A stretch of 64,000 nt of DNA from Peptostreptococcaceae bacterium (GTDB lineage Bacteria; Bacillota; Clostridia; Peptostreptococcales; Peptostreptococcaceae): contig JAOARY010000045.1 of the NCBI GenBank assembly GCA_025210335.1, positions 87,468 to 151,467 of the forward strand, read 5' to 3'. The notes under the pieces were generated by a model that made no database searches, had not been told where the DNA came from, and saw only the letters and a program-made list of their open reading frames with translations. Position 1 is the stretch's first letter. Each line of letters opens with the position of its first letter. Position numbers and translations under genes: made by a program. This document shows, piece by piece, positions 26,809 through 36,222 of the stretch.

Positions 26809-29136
26809 ATGAAGAAAATAAACAAATTTATTTTGATATTTTTTACTTTTTTTATTATGGTATATTCTATAAAATTTGTCGTAGCAAAAGATAAAAAAAA
26901 TATTGAAATGAACAAAAATGAGGATGTAAGAATTGGTGGAGATTTAAAAAAAGAATTTGATTACGAGATAAATCCAAAGACTTTAGAGATAAATGTTATA
27001 TGTGATTCTAAAAAGGAACAAGTTTCAAAGCCATTGCAAGAAAGAATAATTAGTAATTATAAAGAAGAAAATAACAATATATCTTTTGATTATGAGAATG
27101 AAGGTATACACGTAAATTTAAAAAAAGAAAAAGATTATATAGATATAGATATAAAATCAACTAAGAATGAAAATAAATTTACATGGCCAAAAGTTAGTGC
27201 AAATTCTTATACATTGCCATTGTTTGAAGGAAAGTATATACCATCAAATGATAAGTATTGGAAAGAATTTTTAAAAGATAGTGAGTATAGTTTTGCTGAA
27301 TCTTTTTCTATGAATTATTTTGTATCAAATAAAGAGAATTATTCAATTATGTATATTGCAAAGAACATGCTAGATAATGAAATTAAATTTAATACAGACG
27401 ATAAAATAGAATTTGATTTCATTCATGATTATCCTAGTATTGAAAAAGAAAAAACATATGGATTTAGAATCTATATTACAGATAAAAACATTATGGATAT
27501 ATCAAAATTATATAAGAATCATATTATATCAAGGGGTAAATTTAAAACTTTAGAAGAAAAAGCAAAATCAAATCCAAATATAAAAAAATTATATGGCTCT
27601 ATATTTATATATTTGTGGTCAGATAATTTTTTATGGTCTGATGATATAAAGTGGCAGGAATTTTTAAAAAATATGAATAGTGATGTTTGTAATTATATAA
27701 GAAATAATAAAATATTAGAAACATATGAATTAGAAGAATTAAATAATGTTTTTGAAGAATTAAAACAACAAGACTATTTATCAAAATACCAAAAGGATAT
27801 AATTATAAGAGATTTAAATAAAATATTAAAATCAGATGAATTTTATGATGAAAGTATATTTGCAAAAAAAGACGATGTCATCAAATCCTATATTAAAAAA
27901 GGGTTAAATAATTTAAATCAATTAGAAATTTTTGATTTAAATAAAAGAGCTTTATATAATAATTTTGATGTATTTAATGATATTAAATATTTTGGAAATG
28001 GAAATTCGTTAAAATTATTAGATGAATTAGATAAAATGAAAATAAACAATGCTTGGCTTGGTTTTGCAGATTGGATACCTTCAATGATAAATCCTAAATT
28101 TAATGAAATAGCTATAAAAAGAGGTTATTTAGTAGCGCCATATGACTCATATCATTCAATTCATGAAGTAAAAGATAATGAGTGGATTACAGCTAGTTTT
28201 GATGATGAAAGATTATACTATGATGCAACTATTACCAATAAGAATAATAAAAAAATAGGCGGATTTTTGGGCAGAGGAAGAAAATTAAATCCAACATTAT
28301 CAATGCCTTATGTAAAATATAGAATCAATAAAATTTTGGATACTGGTGTTAAATTTAATTCTTGGTTTTTGGATGTTGATGGTGCAGGAGAGTTTCATAA
28401 TGATTATTCAAAAGAACATATAACTACAAAATTACAAGATCAAACAGCAAGATTAAATAGAATGAAATATATAGCAAATGATAAAGAGCTTGTGCTTGGT
28501 ACTGAAAGTGGAAATGACTATTGTAGTGATGTAATAGCCTTTGCCCATGGAATAGAAAGTCCTGTATTAAAATGGGGTGATAATGATTTAAGAGTCAACA
28601 AAGAAAGCAAATATTACCTAGGTAATTATTGGTCAAATACTGGAGGAGTACCAACAAAATATTTTAAACAAGTAGAGTTAAAGGATTTGTATAAAAGAAT
28701 TTATTATAGTCCAATATATTCACTTCCTCTATATAAACTTGTTTATAATGATAGTGTAATAACTAGTCATCATTGGGAATCTGGAAGTTTAAAATTCGAA
28801 GAGGTTATTGTAGATAATATGCTTTATGAAATACTTTATAATGTACCACCTTTGTATCAATTGGATTTGGATGAATTAAATAAACATAAAAATATAATAA
28901 AAAATCATTATGCTGTGTTTTCTAAATTCCATAAAGAAGCTATAAAAAAACCAATTAAAGATTTTTGTTATCTTACAAAGGATAAACTTGTTCAAAAGAT
29001 GGTTTATGATGAAAATTTATATGTTATAGTTAATTTTTCAAATAATAATTATATTTATGATGGTAAAAAGATAGAAGGTAAATCTGGATATATTAAGCTT
29101 GATAATGAAGAAATTTTGTATAAGCCTATGAAATAA
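26809..29136 (+). CDS. Secreted GH101/GH129-like glycoside hydrolase
   Basis: Exported protein of about 775 residues with a signal peptide or signal anchor (residues 1 to about 25). The C-terminal half looks like a TIM-barrel glycosidase: NAWLGFADWIP, GYLVAPYDSYHSIH, WFLDVDGAGEFHNDYS (candidate catalytic Asp), GTESGNDYCSDVIAFAHGI (candidate acid/base region) and SHHWESGSLKF. This pattern resembles the alpha-N-acetylgalactosaminidase families GH101/GH129, which act on mucin-type O-glycans; I recall the family by motif, not by search. The ATG at 26809 is preferred because ATG 26794 overlaps the GGAGG. It lies just after a two-component system. Confidence 0.65.
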   Translation: MKKINKFILIFFTFFIMVYSIKFVVAKDKKNIEMNKNEDVRIGGDLKKEFDYEINPKTLEINVICDSKKEQVSKPLQERIISNYKEENNNISFDYENEGIHVNLKKEKDYIDIDIKSTKNENKFTWPKVSANSYTLPLFEGKYIPSNDKYWKEFLKDSEYSFAESFSMNYFVSNKENYSIMYIAKNMLDNEIKFNTDDKIEFDFIHDYPSIEKEKTYGFRIYITDKNIMDISKLYKNHIISRGKFKTLEEKAKSNPNIKKLYGSIFIYLWSDNFLWSDDIKWQEFLKNMNSDVCNYIRNNKILETYELEELNNVFEELKQQDYLSKYQKDIIIRDLNKILKSDEFYDESIFAKKDDVIKSYIKKGLNNLNQLEIFDLNKRALYNNFDVFNDIKYFGNGNSLKLLDELDKMKINNAWLGFADWIPSMINPKFNEIAIKRGYLVAPYDSYHSIHEVKDNEWITASFDDERLYYDATITNKNNKKIGGFLGRGRKLNPTLSMPYVKYRINKILDTGVKFNSWFLDVDGAGEFHNDYSKEHITTKLQDQTARLNRMKYIANDKELVLGTESGNDYCSDVIAFAHGIESPVLKWGDNDLRVNKESKYYLGNYWSNTGGVPTKYFKQVELKDLYKRIYYSPIYSLPLYKLVYNDSVITSHHWESGSLKFEEVIVDNMLYEILYNVPPLYQLDLDELNKHKNIIKNHYAVFSKFHKEAIKKPIKDFCYLTKDKLVQKMVYDENLYVIVNFSNNNYIYDGKKIEGKSGYIKLDNEEILYKPMK

Positions 29137-29186
29137 ATACAAAAATATATATAATTAAGAAAAATATAAATAGTAGGTGATAAATA

Positions 29187-29219
29187 ATGACAAAAGAAGA
29201 AATTGTAGATTTTTTTTAA
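29187..29219 (+). pseudogene. Possible gene remnant (start and ribosome site retained)
   Basis: TAGGTGAT is followed by ATG and ten codons (MTKEEIVDFF), then a stop within a run of eight Ts. Shifting frame past the T-run gives LSAKNYFL, and another shift gives SVINPKELL. The N-terminus resembles small pyridoxamine-oxidase-like proteins, so this may be a frameshifted, decayed copy (to about 29270). A short leader peptide is the alternative. Confidence 0.3.
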
Positions 29220-29306
29220 GTGCTAAAAACTACTTTCTGTGATTAATCCAAAAGAATTATTGTAAATCAAAAAAAATATGTGTAAAATAATACTGTAAAT
29301 AAAAAT

Positions 29307-29334
29307 AAAAAAGACATTTAAATGTCTTTTTTGC
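29307..29334 (+). terminator. Perfect palindromic terminator
   Basis: AAAAAAGACATTTAAATGTCTTTTTT is a perfect dyad, with further Ts downstream. It could work on both strands; it closes the glycosidase unit before the GNAT gene. Confidence 0.8.
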
Positions 29335-29387
29335 TTTTTTTGAAATCAATACACTGAAATATGGTAAAATAGAGGAGTTGTTTTTTG

Positions 29388-30008
29388 ATGAAAATTGTTA
29401 AGTTAAGCGAAGAGTATTTTGAACAAACGGCAGTTTTACTATGCGAGGTTTTTGCTGAGAAAGAACCTCTTACTAAAAATCTTGTATTTGAAAGAGAAAA
29501 TTTCTTAGAATTTTGTAGAAGAATGATTAAAGGATTTTTTAATCAAGGTCTATCTTTTATAGCAGTAAAAGATGATATTGTAGTAGCACTTTTATTAGCT
29601 AGAAAAGAAGATTTGGATTTTGTAAGTGATGATGAAGCGTTAGAATTAGCACCAGAATTATCACCTGTATTTGAATTACAAGATCATTTATATCAAAAAG
29701 CACAAGTTGATATAGATCCTAATAAAACTGTACATTTAGAAACTATAGCTTGTCATAAAGATTATTGTAATAATGGTCTTAGCAAAAAATTATTATTACA
29801 TACAATAAATCATTTAAAAGAACAAAGATTTAAATATGTTACAGGTATGTGTACAAGTCATAAATCACAAGAATTATTCAAAAAAGGAGTTTCAGACTTT
29901 TTTAAATATGAAATAAAATATGGTGATTTCTTTTGTAAAAAGACATATCCTCAATTTAATGAATTAGAAGATAAACTTTGCAAATTGATTGTAGGAGTGG
30001 TATCTTAA
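29388..30008 (+). CDS. GNAT-family N-acetyltransferase
   Basis: Acyl-CoA-dependent acetyltransferase of 206 residues. The central strand-loop HLETIACHKDYCNNGLSKKLLLHTI corresponds to the acetyl-CoA-binding motif A region of GNAT proteins, with an atypical NNGLSKKL in place of the usual RGxG. The start at ATG 29388 follows AGAGGAG (29371-29377). The substrate is unknown. It is a single-gene unit between two strong terminators. Confidence 0.75.
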   Translation: MKIVKLSEEYFEQTAVLLCEVFAEKEPLTKNLVFERENFLEFCRRMIKGFFNQGLSFIAVKDDIVVALLLARKEDLDFVSDDEALELAPELSPVFELQDHLYQKAQVDIDPNKTVHLETIACHKDYCNNGLSKKLLLHTINHLKEQRFKYVTGMCTSHKSQELFKKGVSDFFKYEIKYGDFFCKKTYPQFNELEDKLCKLIVGVVS

Positions 30009-30038
30009 AAAAATTAAGTATATATATTTATTGAATTT

Positions 30039-30082
30039 ACTGCCTTGAAAATAATTGAAGATTATTTTTAAGGCAGTTTTTT
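30039..30082 (+). terminator. Terminator after the GNAT gene
   Basis: ACTGCCTTGAAAATAAT (30039-30055) pairs with ATTATTTTTAAGGCAGT (30061-30077), followed by T-rich sequence. Confidence 0.85.
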
Positions 30083-30167
30083 ACATTGAAAAATTGTAAA
30101 GATAAAATACTATATACATATAGATTTTATGATTATAATAAGGGTATCAAAATAAAGAGGTGATATT

Positions 30168-30683
30168 GTGGAAAAAGGATATATACATGTTTATACTGGA
30201 AATGGAAAAGGAAAAACAACAGCAGCATTTGGATTAGCGTTAAGAGCAGCTTGTGCAGATAAAAAAGTTTTTATAGGTCAATTTGTTAAAGGTATGAAAT
30301 ATAGTGAAGTTAAAGTTTGTGATTTGCTTAAAAATATAGATATTGAACAATTTGGACTTGAATGTTTTATAAATAAAGAACCAAAAGAGGAAGATATACT
30401 AATTGCGAGAAAAGGCTTAGAAAAAATTGAAAAAATAATTGAGAACAATACTTATGATGTAGTAGTTTTAGATGAAATAAATATTGCACTTTATTATAAT
30501 TTATTTAAACTTAGCGAGGTTTTAGATATTTTATCAAAAAAACCACAAAATATGGAAATTGTTTGTACAGGAAGATATGCAAAAGATGAATTGATTGAAT
30601 TTGCTGACTTAGTAACAGAAATGAAAGAGATAAAGCATTACTATAATGAAGGGGTTGAAGCTAGAAGAGGTATAGAATGTTAG
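30168..30683 (+). CDS. cobO: CobO/BtuR-type corrinoid adenosyltransferase
   Basis: ATP:co(I)rrinoid adenosyltransferase of 171 residues that makes the coenzyme form of B12. It has the P-loop YTGNGKGKTTAAFGLALRA near residue 10, FIGQFVKG, DVVVLDEINIALYY (Walker B-like) and a C-terminal [12 protein letters not shown]. It starts with GTG after AGAGGTGAT. The gene overlaps the MscS gene by 7 bp. A second, unrelated adenosyltransferase (PduO type) is at 41298-41834. No cobalamin riboswitch is visible upstream. Confidence 0.95.
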   Translation: MEKGYIHVYTGNGKGKTTAAFGLALRAACADKKVFIGQFVKGMKYSEVKVCDLLKNIDIEQFGLECFINKEPKEEDILIARKGLEKIEKIIENNTYDVVVLDEINIALYYNLFKLSEVLDILSKKPQNMEIVCTGRYAKDELIEFADLVTEMKEIKHYYNEGVEARRGIEC

Positions 30684-31552
30684 AAAACTTAAATTATTTA
30701 GATTTAAATTCATCAAATGTTCCAATCAAAGAAATTTTGGGGATTATAATTATTTTATTTATAATTTCCTTAATAAGAAAAAGTATTATAAAATTGATTT
30801 GGAAATTTACTGATGATGTTAAAAAAAGATATTATTTTAGAAAGATAATAACTTACTTTATGGCTTTCTTATCAATATTATTAATTTGGAGTATTTTTTA
30901 TAGTAAAATAGAATCTTTTGCCACTTTTTTTGGTCTTTTATCAGCAGGTATTACAATCGCATTAAAAGATTTGATTATAAATATGGCAGCTTTTATGTTT
31001 ATTATATTTAGAAAGCCATTTTCAATAGAAGACAGAATAGAGATAGGTAATTTTAAGGGTGATGTTATAGATATTAGAGTATTTCAATTTACTTTAATGG
31101 AAATAGAAAATTGGGTTGGAGCTGAACAAAGTACAGGTAGAGTTATAGAAGTACCAAATGGTTATATTTTTAGTCATGCACTATTTAATTATAGTAAAGG
31201 TTTTGATTATATATGGAATGAGGTTCCTGTATTAATAACATTAGATAGTGATTGGAAAAGAGCAAAAATGATATTAAAAGAAATATCAAAAGTACATTGC
31301 GAACATATAGAACAACATACTCAAAAAAATATAAGAAATTCAGATCATAAATATATGATATTTTATTCTAATTTAACTCCTATAGTTTATATGAAAGCAG
31401 AAAGTAGTGGTATTTTGCTTACACTTAGATATTTATGTAAACCAAAACATAGAAGAAATACAGAGAATAATATTTGGGAAGTTATTTTAGAAGAGTTTAA
31501 GAAAAATAATGTGGAATTAGCTTATGAAAGTTTAACAGTATATAAAAAATAA
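30677..31552 (+). CDS. MscS-family mechanosensitive ion channel
   Basis: Small-conductance mechanosensitive channel homologue of 291 residues. The N-terminal helices (about 17-35 and 54-76) precede the pore helix region [25 protein letters not shown], then the beta domain [32 protein letters not shown] and a cytoplasmic C-terminal domain. It would release solutes on hypo-osmotic shock. Translation is coupled to cobO by overlap, probably without functional meaning. Confidence 0.93.
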   Translation: MLENLNYLDLNSSNVPIKEILGIIIILFIISLIRKSIIKLIWKFTDDVKKRYYFRKIITYFMAFLSILLIWSIFYSKIESFATFFGLLSAGITIALKDLIINMAAFMFIIFRKPFSIEDRIEIGNFKGDVIDIRVFQFTLMEIENWVGAEQSTGRVIEVPNGYIFSHALFNYSKGFDYIWNEVPVLITLDSDWKRAKMILKEISKVHCEHIEQHTQKNIRNSDHKYMIFYSNLTPIVYMKAESSGILLTLRYLCKPKHRRNTENNIWEVILEEFKKNNVELAYESLTVYKK

Positions 31553-31572
31553 TATTTTTAGGAGCGAATAAT

Positions 31573-32010
31573 ATGGATGAAAAATTAAAGAAAAAAAGAC
31601 TAAAAGAGCTTACTGATTTACAGTATGATATTACTCAAAATAATGGAACTGAAAGACCTTTTTCCAATGAATATTGGGATAGCTTTGATGATGGTATATA
31701 TGTAGATGTAGTTTCTGGTGAAGTTTTATTTTCTTCTAAAGATAAATTTCATTCAAGCTGTGGATGGCCTAGTTTTTCAAAAACATTAGAAGATAATGTA
31801 GTTGAAAAGAAAGATAATTCATATAATATGTCGAGAGTGGAAGTAAGAAGCAAGGATGCATCTTCTCATCTTGGTCATGTTTTTAATGATGGGCCTAAGG
31901 ATTTAGGTGGTTTAAGATATTGTATAAATGGTGCTGCATTAAAATTTATAAAAAAAGAAAATTTAAAAGAAGAAGGATATGAAAAATATATAGCTTTATT
32001 TGAAGAATAA
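31573..32010 (+). CDS. msrB: Peptide methionine-R-sulfoxide reductase (MsrB)
   Basis: Repairs methionine-R-sulfoxide in proteins. The 145-residue chain has the family motifs [28 protein letters not shown] and the catalytic cysteine in [12 protein letters not shown]. The zinc-binding CxxC pairs of other MsrB forms are not evident. An MsrA domain, sometimes fused, is absent here. It follows MscS by 20 bp and precedes the sirtuin gene by 12 bp, so the run 30168-32754 looks like one operon. Confidence 0.95.
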   Translation: MDEKLKKKRLKELTDLQYDITQNNGTERPFSNEYWDSFDDGIYVDVVSGEVLFSSKDKFHSSCGWPSFSKTLEDNVVEKKDNSYNMSRVEVRSKDASSHLGHVFNDGPKDLGGLRYCINGAALKFIKKENLKEEGYEKYIALFEE

Positions 32011-32022
32011 AGGGGTGTTTTT

Positions 32023-32754
32023 ATGAACGAAATAGAAAAGCTAAAGAAATTAATAAAAAATAGTGATAATATTGTTTTTTTTGGTGGAGCTGGAACTTCA
32101 ACTGAAAGTGGAATACCTGATTTTAGAAGTGCAAAAACAGGTCTTTATAATAGCAATTATGAATATCAACCAGAAGAAATTTTAAGCCATAATTTCTTTT
32201 TTGATAAAACTAAGATTTTTTATGATTTTTATAAAAAACATATGATTTATATGGATGCAAAACCAAATTATTTGCACAAAACTCTTTTTGAATTAGAAAA
32301 GAAAAATAAATTAAGAGCAATAATTACACAAAATATTGATGGATTACATCAGATGGCAGGAAGTAAAAATGTTTTGGAATTACATGGTTCTATAACTAAA
32401 AATACATGTTTAGATTGTGATACTAACTATGATTTGAAATATATATATGATTATGAAGGCATACCAAAGTGTTGCAAATGTGAAGGGCTAATAAAGCCTA
32501 AGGTGATATTATATGAAGAATCTCTAGATCAAGATATATTAAATAAATCAATTGATTATATCAAAAATGCAGATGTACTTATTGTAGGAGGTACTTCTTT
32601 GGTTGTATATCCTGCTGCTGGGTTAATTGAATATTATAAAGGTGATAAATTAGTATTAATAAATAAAAGTATAACTTCATACGATAATAGAGCAAATTTA
32701 ATTATAAAAGATAGTATTGGAAAGGTTTTTGAAGAAATTTTAAAAGAATTATAA
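32023..32754 (+). CDS. cobB: SIR2-family NAD-dependent protein deacylase
   Basis: Sirtuin of 243 residues that removes acyl groups from lysine using NAD. Motifs are GGAGTSTESGIPDFRS (NAD binding), TQNIDGLHQMAGS, the catalytic histidine in LELHGS, two zinc pairs (TCLDC and KCCKC) and VGGTSLVVYPAAGLI. The start follows AAGGGGTG. It is the last gene of the cobO-mscS-msrB run and is followed by a strong hairpin. Confidence 0.94.
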   Translation: MNEIEKLKKLIKNSDNIVFFGGAGTSTESGIPDFRSAKTGLYNSNYEYQPEEILSHNFFFDKTKIFYDFYKKHMIYMDAKPNYLHKTLFELEKKNKLRAIITQNIDGLHQMAGSKNVLELHGSITKNTCLDCDTNYDLKYIYDYEGIPKCCKCEGLIKPKVILYEESLDQDILNKSIDYIKNADVLIVGGTSLVVYPAAGLIEYYKGDKLVLINKSITSYDNRANLIIKDSIGKVFEEILKEL

Positions 32755-32832
32755 TAATCATTTATATAATATACTTGATTTTAAAAATTTAATATGCTAG
32801 AATTATTAAAAATAAATATTTTATAGTGACGA

Positions 32833-32876
32833 AATCCACTAAAAAGCTTTCAATAGGGCTTTTAGTGGATTTTTTT
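32833..32876 (+). terminator. Terminator after the sirtuin gene
   Basis: AATCCACTAAAAAGC (32833-32847) pairs with GCTTTTAGTGGATTT (32858-32872), followed by a T-run. Confidence 0.9.
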
Positions 32877-32915
32877 GTTGTAAATTTTTAGAAATAAGGA
32901 AGGAGATAGATTTTT

Positions 32916-34271
32916 ATGTTACAAAAAGAATTTTATAAAACTATTTATAAAATAGCATTTCCTGTGATGATTCAATATTTTATAATATCGTCACTTAATT
33001 TTATGGATAGCTTTATGATAGGGCGTTTAGGTGAAGAGGCTGTTGCTGGTCTTGGGATTGCAAATCAATATTTTTTATTATTCAATCTTATATTAATGGG
33101 TGTTTATTCAGGTTGCAATGTTTTGATTTCACAATTTTTTGGAAAGAAAGATATAAAAAATATCAAAAAGGTTTTGGGAATATCATTAATAATAGGGGTA
33201 ATATTAGCTGTTATTTTTACTTTGGTTGCAAAAATAGCTACATTTGAAATAATAAAAATATTTAATCAAGATCCGATGGTATTAGACTTAGGAGCTAAAT
33301 ACTTAAAAATAGTTTCTTTGAGTTATTTATTTATGGCCATATCTTTTGCATTTGGGATTGGGAGTAGAGGTGTTAGACAAGCTTTTTTACCTATGATTTG
33401 TAGCGTTGTAGCTCTGTTTATAAATGTATTTTTTAATTATGGACTTATATTTGGAAACTTAGGTATGCCAAAACTTGGAGTTAGTGGTGCAGCATATGCA
33501 ACTTTAATAGCAAGAATTATAGAGACGATTTGTATATTAGCTTTAGTATATATAAAGGGAAGTATATTAAAATCATCAAAACAGGAGTTATTTAATTTTG
33601 ATAAGAAGTTTTTTGACGATGTTATGAAAGTAACTATACCCGTTGTTATAAATGAATTATGTTGGGGTTTTGGTATGATTATATATTCAGTTATATATGG
33701 AAATATGAGTACAAAGGCCATAGCATCGGTTCAAATATGTATGACTATACAGAATATGTTTTTGATAATTCTTTTTGGAATATCAAATGCTGCATGTGTT
33801 GTTATTGGTAATGAGATTGGAAATGATGATTTTAATAAAGCAAAATTATATGCGAAAAAATTTATTAGATTATGTGTAGGGGTTTCAGTTCTTATAGCAA
33901 TTTCTCTTGCATTTTCATCTAAATATATATTAAGTATATATGAAGTTTCAAAAGAGGTTTATAGTTCCACTTTCTATATGCTTATAACAACTGCTTTAAT
34001 ATTTCCAATAAGATTTTTGAATGTACTTTTAATTGTTGGAATATTAAGAGGTGGAGGAGATACTTCTTATGCACTTAAAATAGAGTTATTTACAATGTGG
34101 TTAATTGGAGTTCCAATATGTTTTTTAGGTGCATTTTATTTAAATTTAAAGGTTGAAGAAGTTTTTTTAATAGTTACATTAGAAGAAATTGTAAAAATGA
34201 TACTTTCTTTGCGCAGATATAAATCAAAAAAATGGATTAAAAATCTTGTTAATAATATAAAAACAGCCTAG
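32916..34271 (+). CDS. MATE-family multidrug/cation antiporter
   Basis: Twelve-helix efflux antiporter of 451 residues with two repeated six-helix halves. Family features include the N-terminal IAFPVMIQYFIISSLNFMDSFMIGRLGEEAVAGLGIANQ and, in the second half, IPVVINELCWGFGMIIYSVIYG. A second MATE gene lies at 61432-62817 on the minus strand; the two are clearly different. Substrates are unknown. It is a single-gene unit flanked by terminators. Confidence 0.93.
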   Translation: MLQKEFYKTIYKIAFPVMIQYFIISSLNFMDSFMIGRLGEEAVAGLGIANQYFLLFNLILMGVYSGCNVLISQFFGKKDIKNIKKVLGISLIIGVILAVIFTLVAKIATFEIIKIFNQDPMVLDLGAKYLKIVSLSYLFMAISFAFGIGSRGVRQAFLPMICSVVALFINVFFNYGLIFGNLGMPKLGVSGAAYATLIARIIETICILALVYIKGSILKSSKQELFNFDKKFFDDVMKVTIPVVINELCWGFGMIIYSVIYGNMSTKAIASVQICMTIQNMFLIILFGISNAACVVIGNEIGNDDFNKAKLYAKKFIRLCVGVSVLIAISLAFSSKYILSIYEVSKEVYSSTFYMLITTALIFPIRFLNVLLIVGILRGGGDTSYALKIELFTMWLIGVPICFLGAFYLNLKVEEVFLIVTLEEIVKMILSLRRYKSKKWIKNLVNNIKTA

Positions 34272-34307
34272 ATTTATAGATATAAAAATTAAATAAATTA
34301 AACAATA

Positions 34308-34363
34308 AATAAAGAGCTATTTTAAAATTATCTTTTATTATTTTAAAATAGCTCTTTATTTTT
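34308..34363 (+). terminator. Long terminator after the MATE gene
   Basis: A perfect 22-bp stem (34308-34329 with 34340-34361, core AAAGAGCTATTTTAAAAT) and a 10-nt loop, followed by Ts. Confidence 0.88.
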
Positions 34364-34432
34364 ATCTATAAATTTTTAAAATTTCAATTTTGGGGTAAAA
34401 TTTCAAAAAACATTATATTTTGGAGGCGAAGG

Positions 34433-36205
34433 ATGAAAACTTCTATAAATGGAAATGAATTTTTTGAGTTTTTTAAAAATGGTGCTATTGAGGTTATAAA
34501 TAACAAAGATTATTTAGATAGTATAAATATTTTTCCTGTTGAAGATAAAGATACAGGTAGTAATTTAGCTTATACTTTAAAGTTTATAGTAGAATTTAGT
34601 ACTATTGAAGATTCTTTTTATAAAACAATAAATTCAATGTCCTTAATATCCTTAGAAAATGCTAGAGGAAATTCAGGCGTTATATTTGCACAGTTTTTAA
34701 CGGGTATTGCAAAAGAAACAAAAGAAAGAGAATATATAGATTTTAAAGAATTTATAGACCTATTAAAAAAATCTAGCGAGTATGTTTATAATTCTATCGC
34801 AAATCCATTTGAAGGAACTATAATTTCTTTTATTAGAGATTGGACAAAGTATTTAAAGATGAATTCTTTTAAGTTTAATAATTTTAATGATATATTTTTA
34901 AAATCTTTTGAACATGCAAATGAATTATTATTGGAAACAAAGGTACATATGAAAAAATTAAAGAATAAAAATATAGTAGATTCAGGTGCAAATGGTTTTT
35001 TATTTTTTTTAAAAGGAATTTGTAAATTTTTTAATGGTGAATTTTTGGAATTAGAAAATTTGATAACAAAAGAAAAAATAGATATTAAAGAAGAAAATTT
35101 TAATTGTATTAAATATAGATATTGTTGTGAATGCCTTTTAGAAACAAAGTTTTTAGATAAGCATATTTTAGATTTGAAAAAAGAATTATTAAATATCGGT
35201 GATAGTTTAATATTAGCTGGTAGTAATAAATTAAAACATATTCATATTCATTGTAATGAGATATATAAATTATTTAATTTGATATCTAGTTATGGGATTA
35301 TAAAAAAACCAAAAGTTGAAGATATGAAAATTCAAAAAAATTTTAATAAAAATAAGGAAAATACGGTTATATTAATTGATTCTATAGCGGACATAGATGA
35401 AAAAATCATAAATAAAAACAATATAGATATAATACCTATAAATATATTTATAGACGAAAGTCATTATTTGGATAAAATCACAATAAATCATGATAATTTT
35501 AATGAAAAATATAAAAGAGCAAAGAGTATTAAATCATCTCAACCTAATATTATACAGATAAAAAATAAAATAAACTTTTTAAAAAAGTATTATAAAAATA
35601 TATTAATTATAACTGTGTCTGATAAATTAAGTGGTACTTATATGACTATGTTGGATTATTTAAAAAAGAATGAAAGTACAAATCCAAATATAAAAATTAT
35701 AAACAGTAAATTAAATTCAGGTGCACAAGGTTTACTTGTATTGGAGGCTATAAAACTTATAAAAGAACATAAAAATATAAATAATATAGTAGATGAATTA
35801 GAAAGGATAAAAGAAGATATAAAAATATATGTCAGTATAAATGATTTATCCAATATATTAAGAGGTGGAAGATTAAATACTAAATTAAAAAAATTGATAG
35901 AATTTTTCAATTTAAAAATAACTATATCTTTAGATCGTAATGGAAAGGGAATATTAAAATATATAGGTATTTTTAGAAGAAAGAATGAAAAATATATATT
36001 AAAAAAAATAAATAAATTAAAAAAAGAGAATAAAGATTTAAATTATTGTATAGTTTATTCTGGTTCAAAGAAAAATAAAAGAAAATTTATAAAAGAAATT
36101 GAAGGTAAAATAGGAAAAAAGGCATTGTATGAAACTAAAATATCTTCTGTGATAGCAATGCATTCAGGAAGTGATGCTATTGGAATTGCAGTCAAAATAA
36201 ATTAA
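34433..36205 (+). CDS. Fused DAK2 (FakA-like) and DegV (FakB-like) protein
   Basis: A 590-residue chain joins two halves of a fatty acid kinase system. Residues 1 to about 195 are a DhaL/DAK2 domain (NIFPVEDKDTGSNLAYTL, with the Mg-binding Asp residues; ENARGNSGVIFAQF; DSGANGFLFFLKGI). A linker domain spans about 195-300. Residues from about 305 are DegV-like (ILIDSIADID; PINIFIDESHYLDK; SSQPN; ITVSDKLSGTYMT; MHSGSDAIGIAV), which in FakB binds a fatty acid. FakA-FakB normally phosphorylates exogenous fatty acids for phospholipid synthesis. The fusion is read in one frame without a stop. Acyl binding is inferred. Confidence 0.88.
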   Translation: MKTSINGNEFFEFFKNGAIEVINNKDYLDSINIFPVEDKDTGSNLAYTLKFIVEFSTIEDSFYKTINSMSLISLENARGNSGVIFAQFLTGIAKETKEREYIDFKEFIDLLKKSSEYVYNSIANPFEGTIISFIRDWTKYLKMNSFKFNNFNDIFLKSFEHANELLLETKVHMKKLKNKNIVDSGANGFLFFLKGICKFFNGEFLELENLITKEKIDIKEENFNCIKYRYCCECLLETKFLDKHILDLKKELLNIGDSLILAGSNKLKHIHIHCNEIYKLFNLISSYGIIKKPKVEDMKIQKNFNKNKENTVILIDSIADIDEKIINKNNIDIIPINIFIDESHYLDKITINHDNFNEKYKRAKSIKSSQPNIIQIKNKINFLKKYYKNILIITVSDKLSGTYMTMLDYLKKNESTNPNIKIINSKLNSGAQGLLVLEAIKLIKEHKNINNIVDELERIKEDIKIYVSINDLSNILRGGRLNTKLKKLIEFFNLKITISLDRNGKGILKYIGIFRRKNEKYILKKINKLKKENKDLNYCIVYSGSKKNKRKFIKEIEGKIGKKALYETKISSVIAMHSGSDAIGIAVKIN

Positions 36206-36222
36206 AAGGGAGGTAATTTTAG

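Noticed and set aside
30085..30167. Cobalamin riboswitch before cobO
   Set aside because: No B12-box or long conserved aptamer core is visible; the gap is too short.
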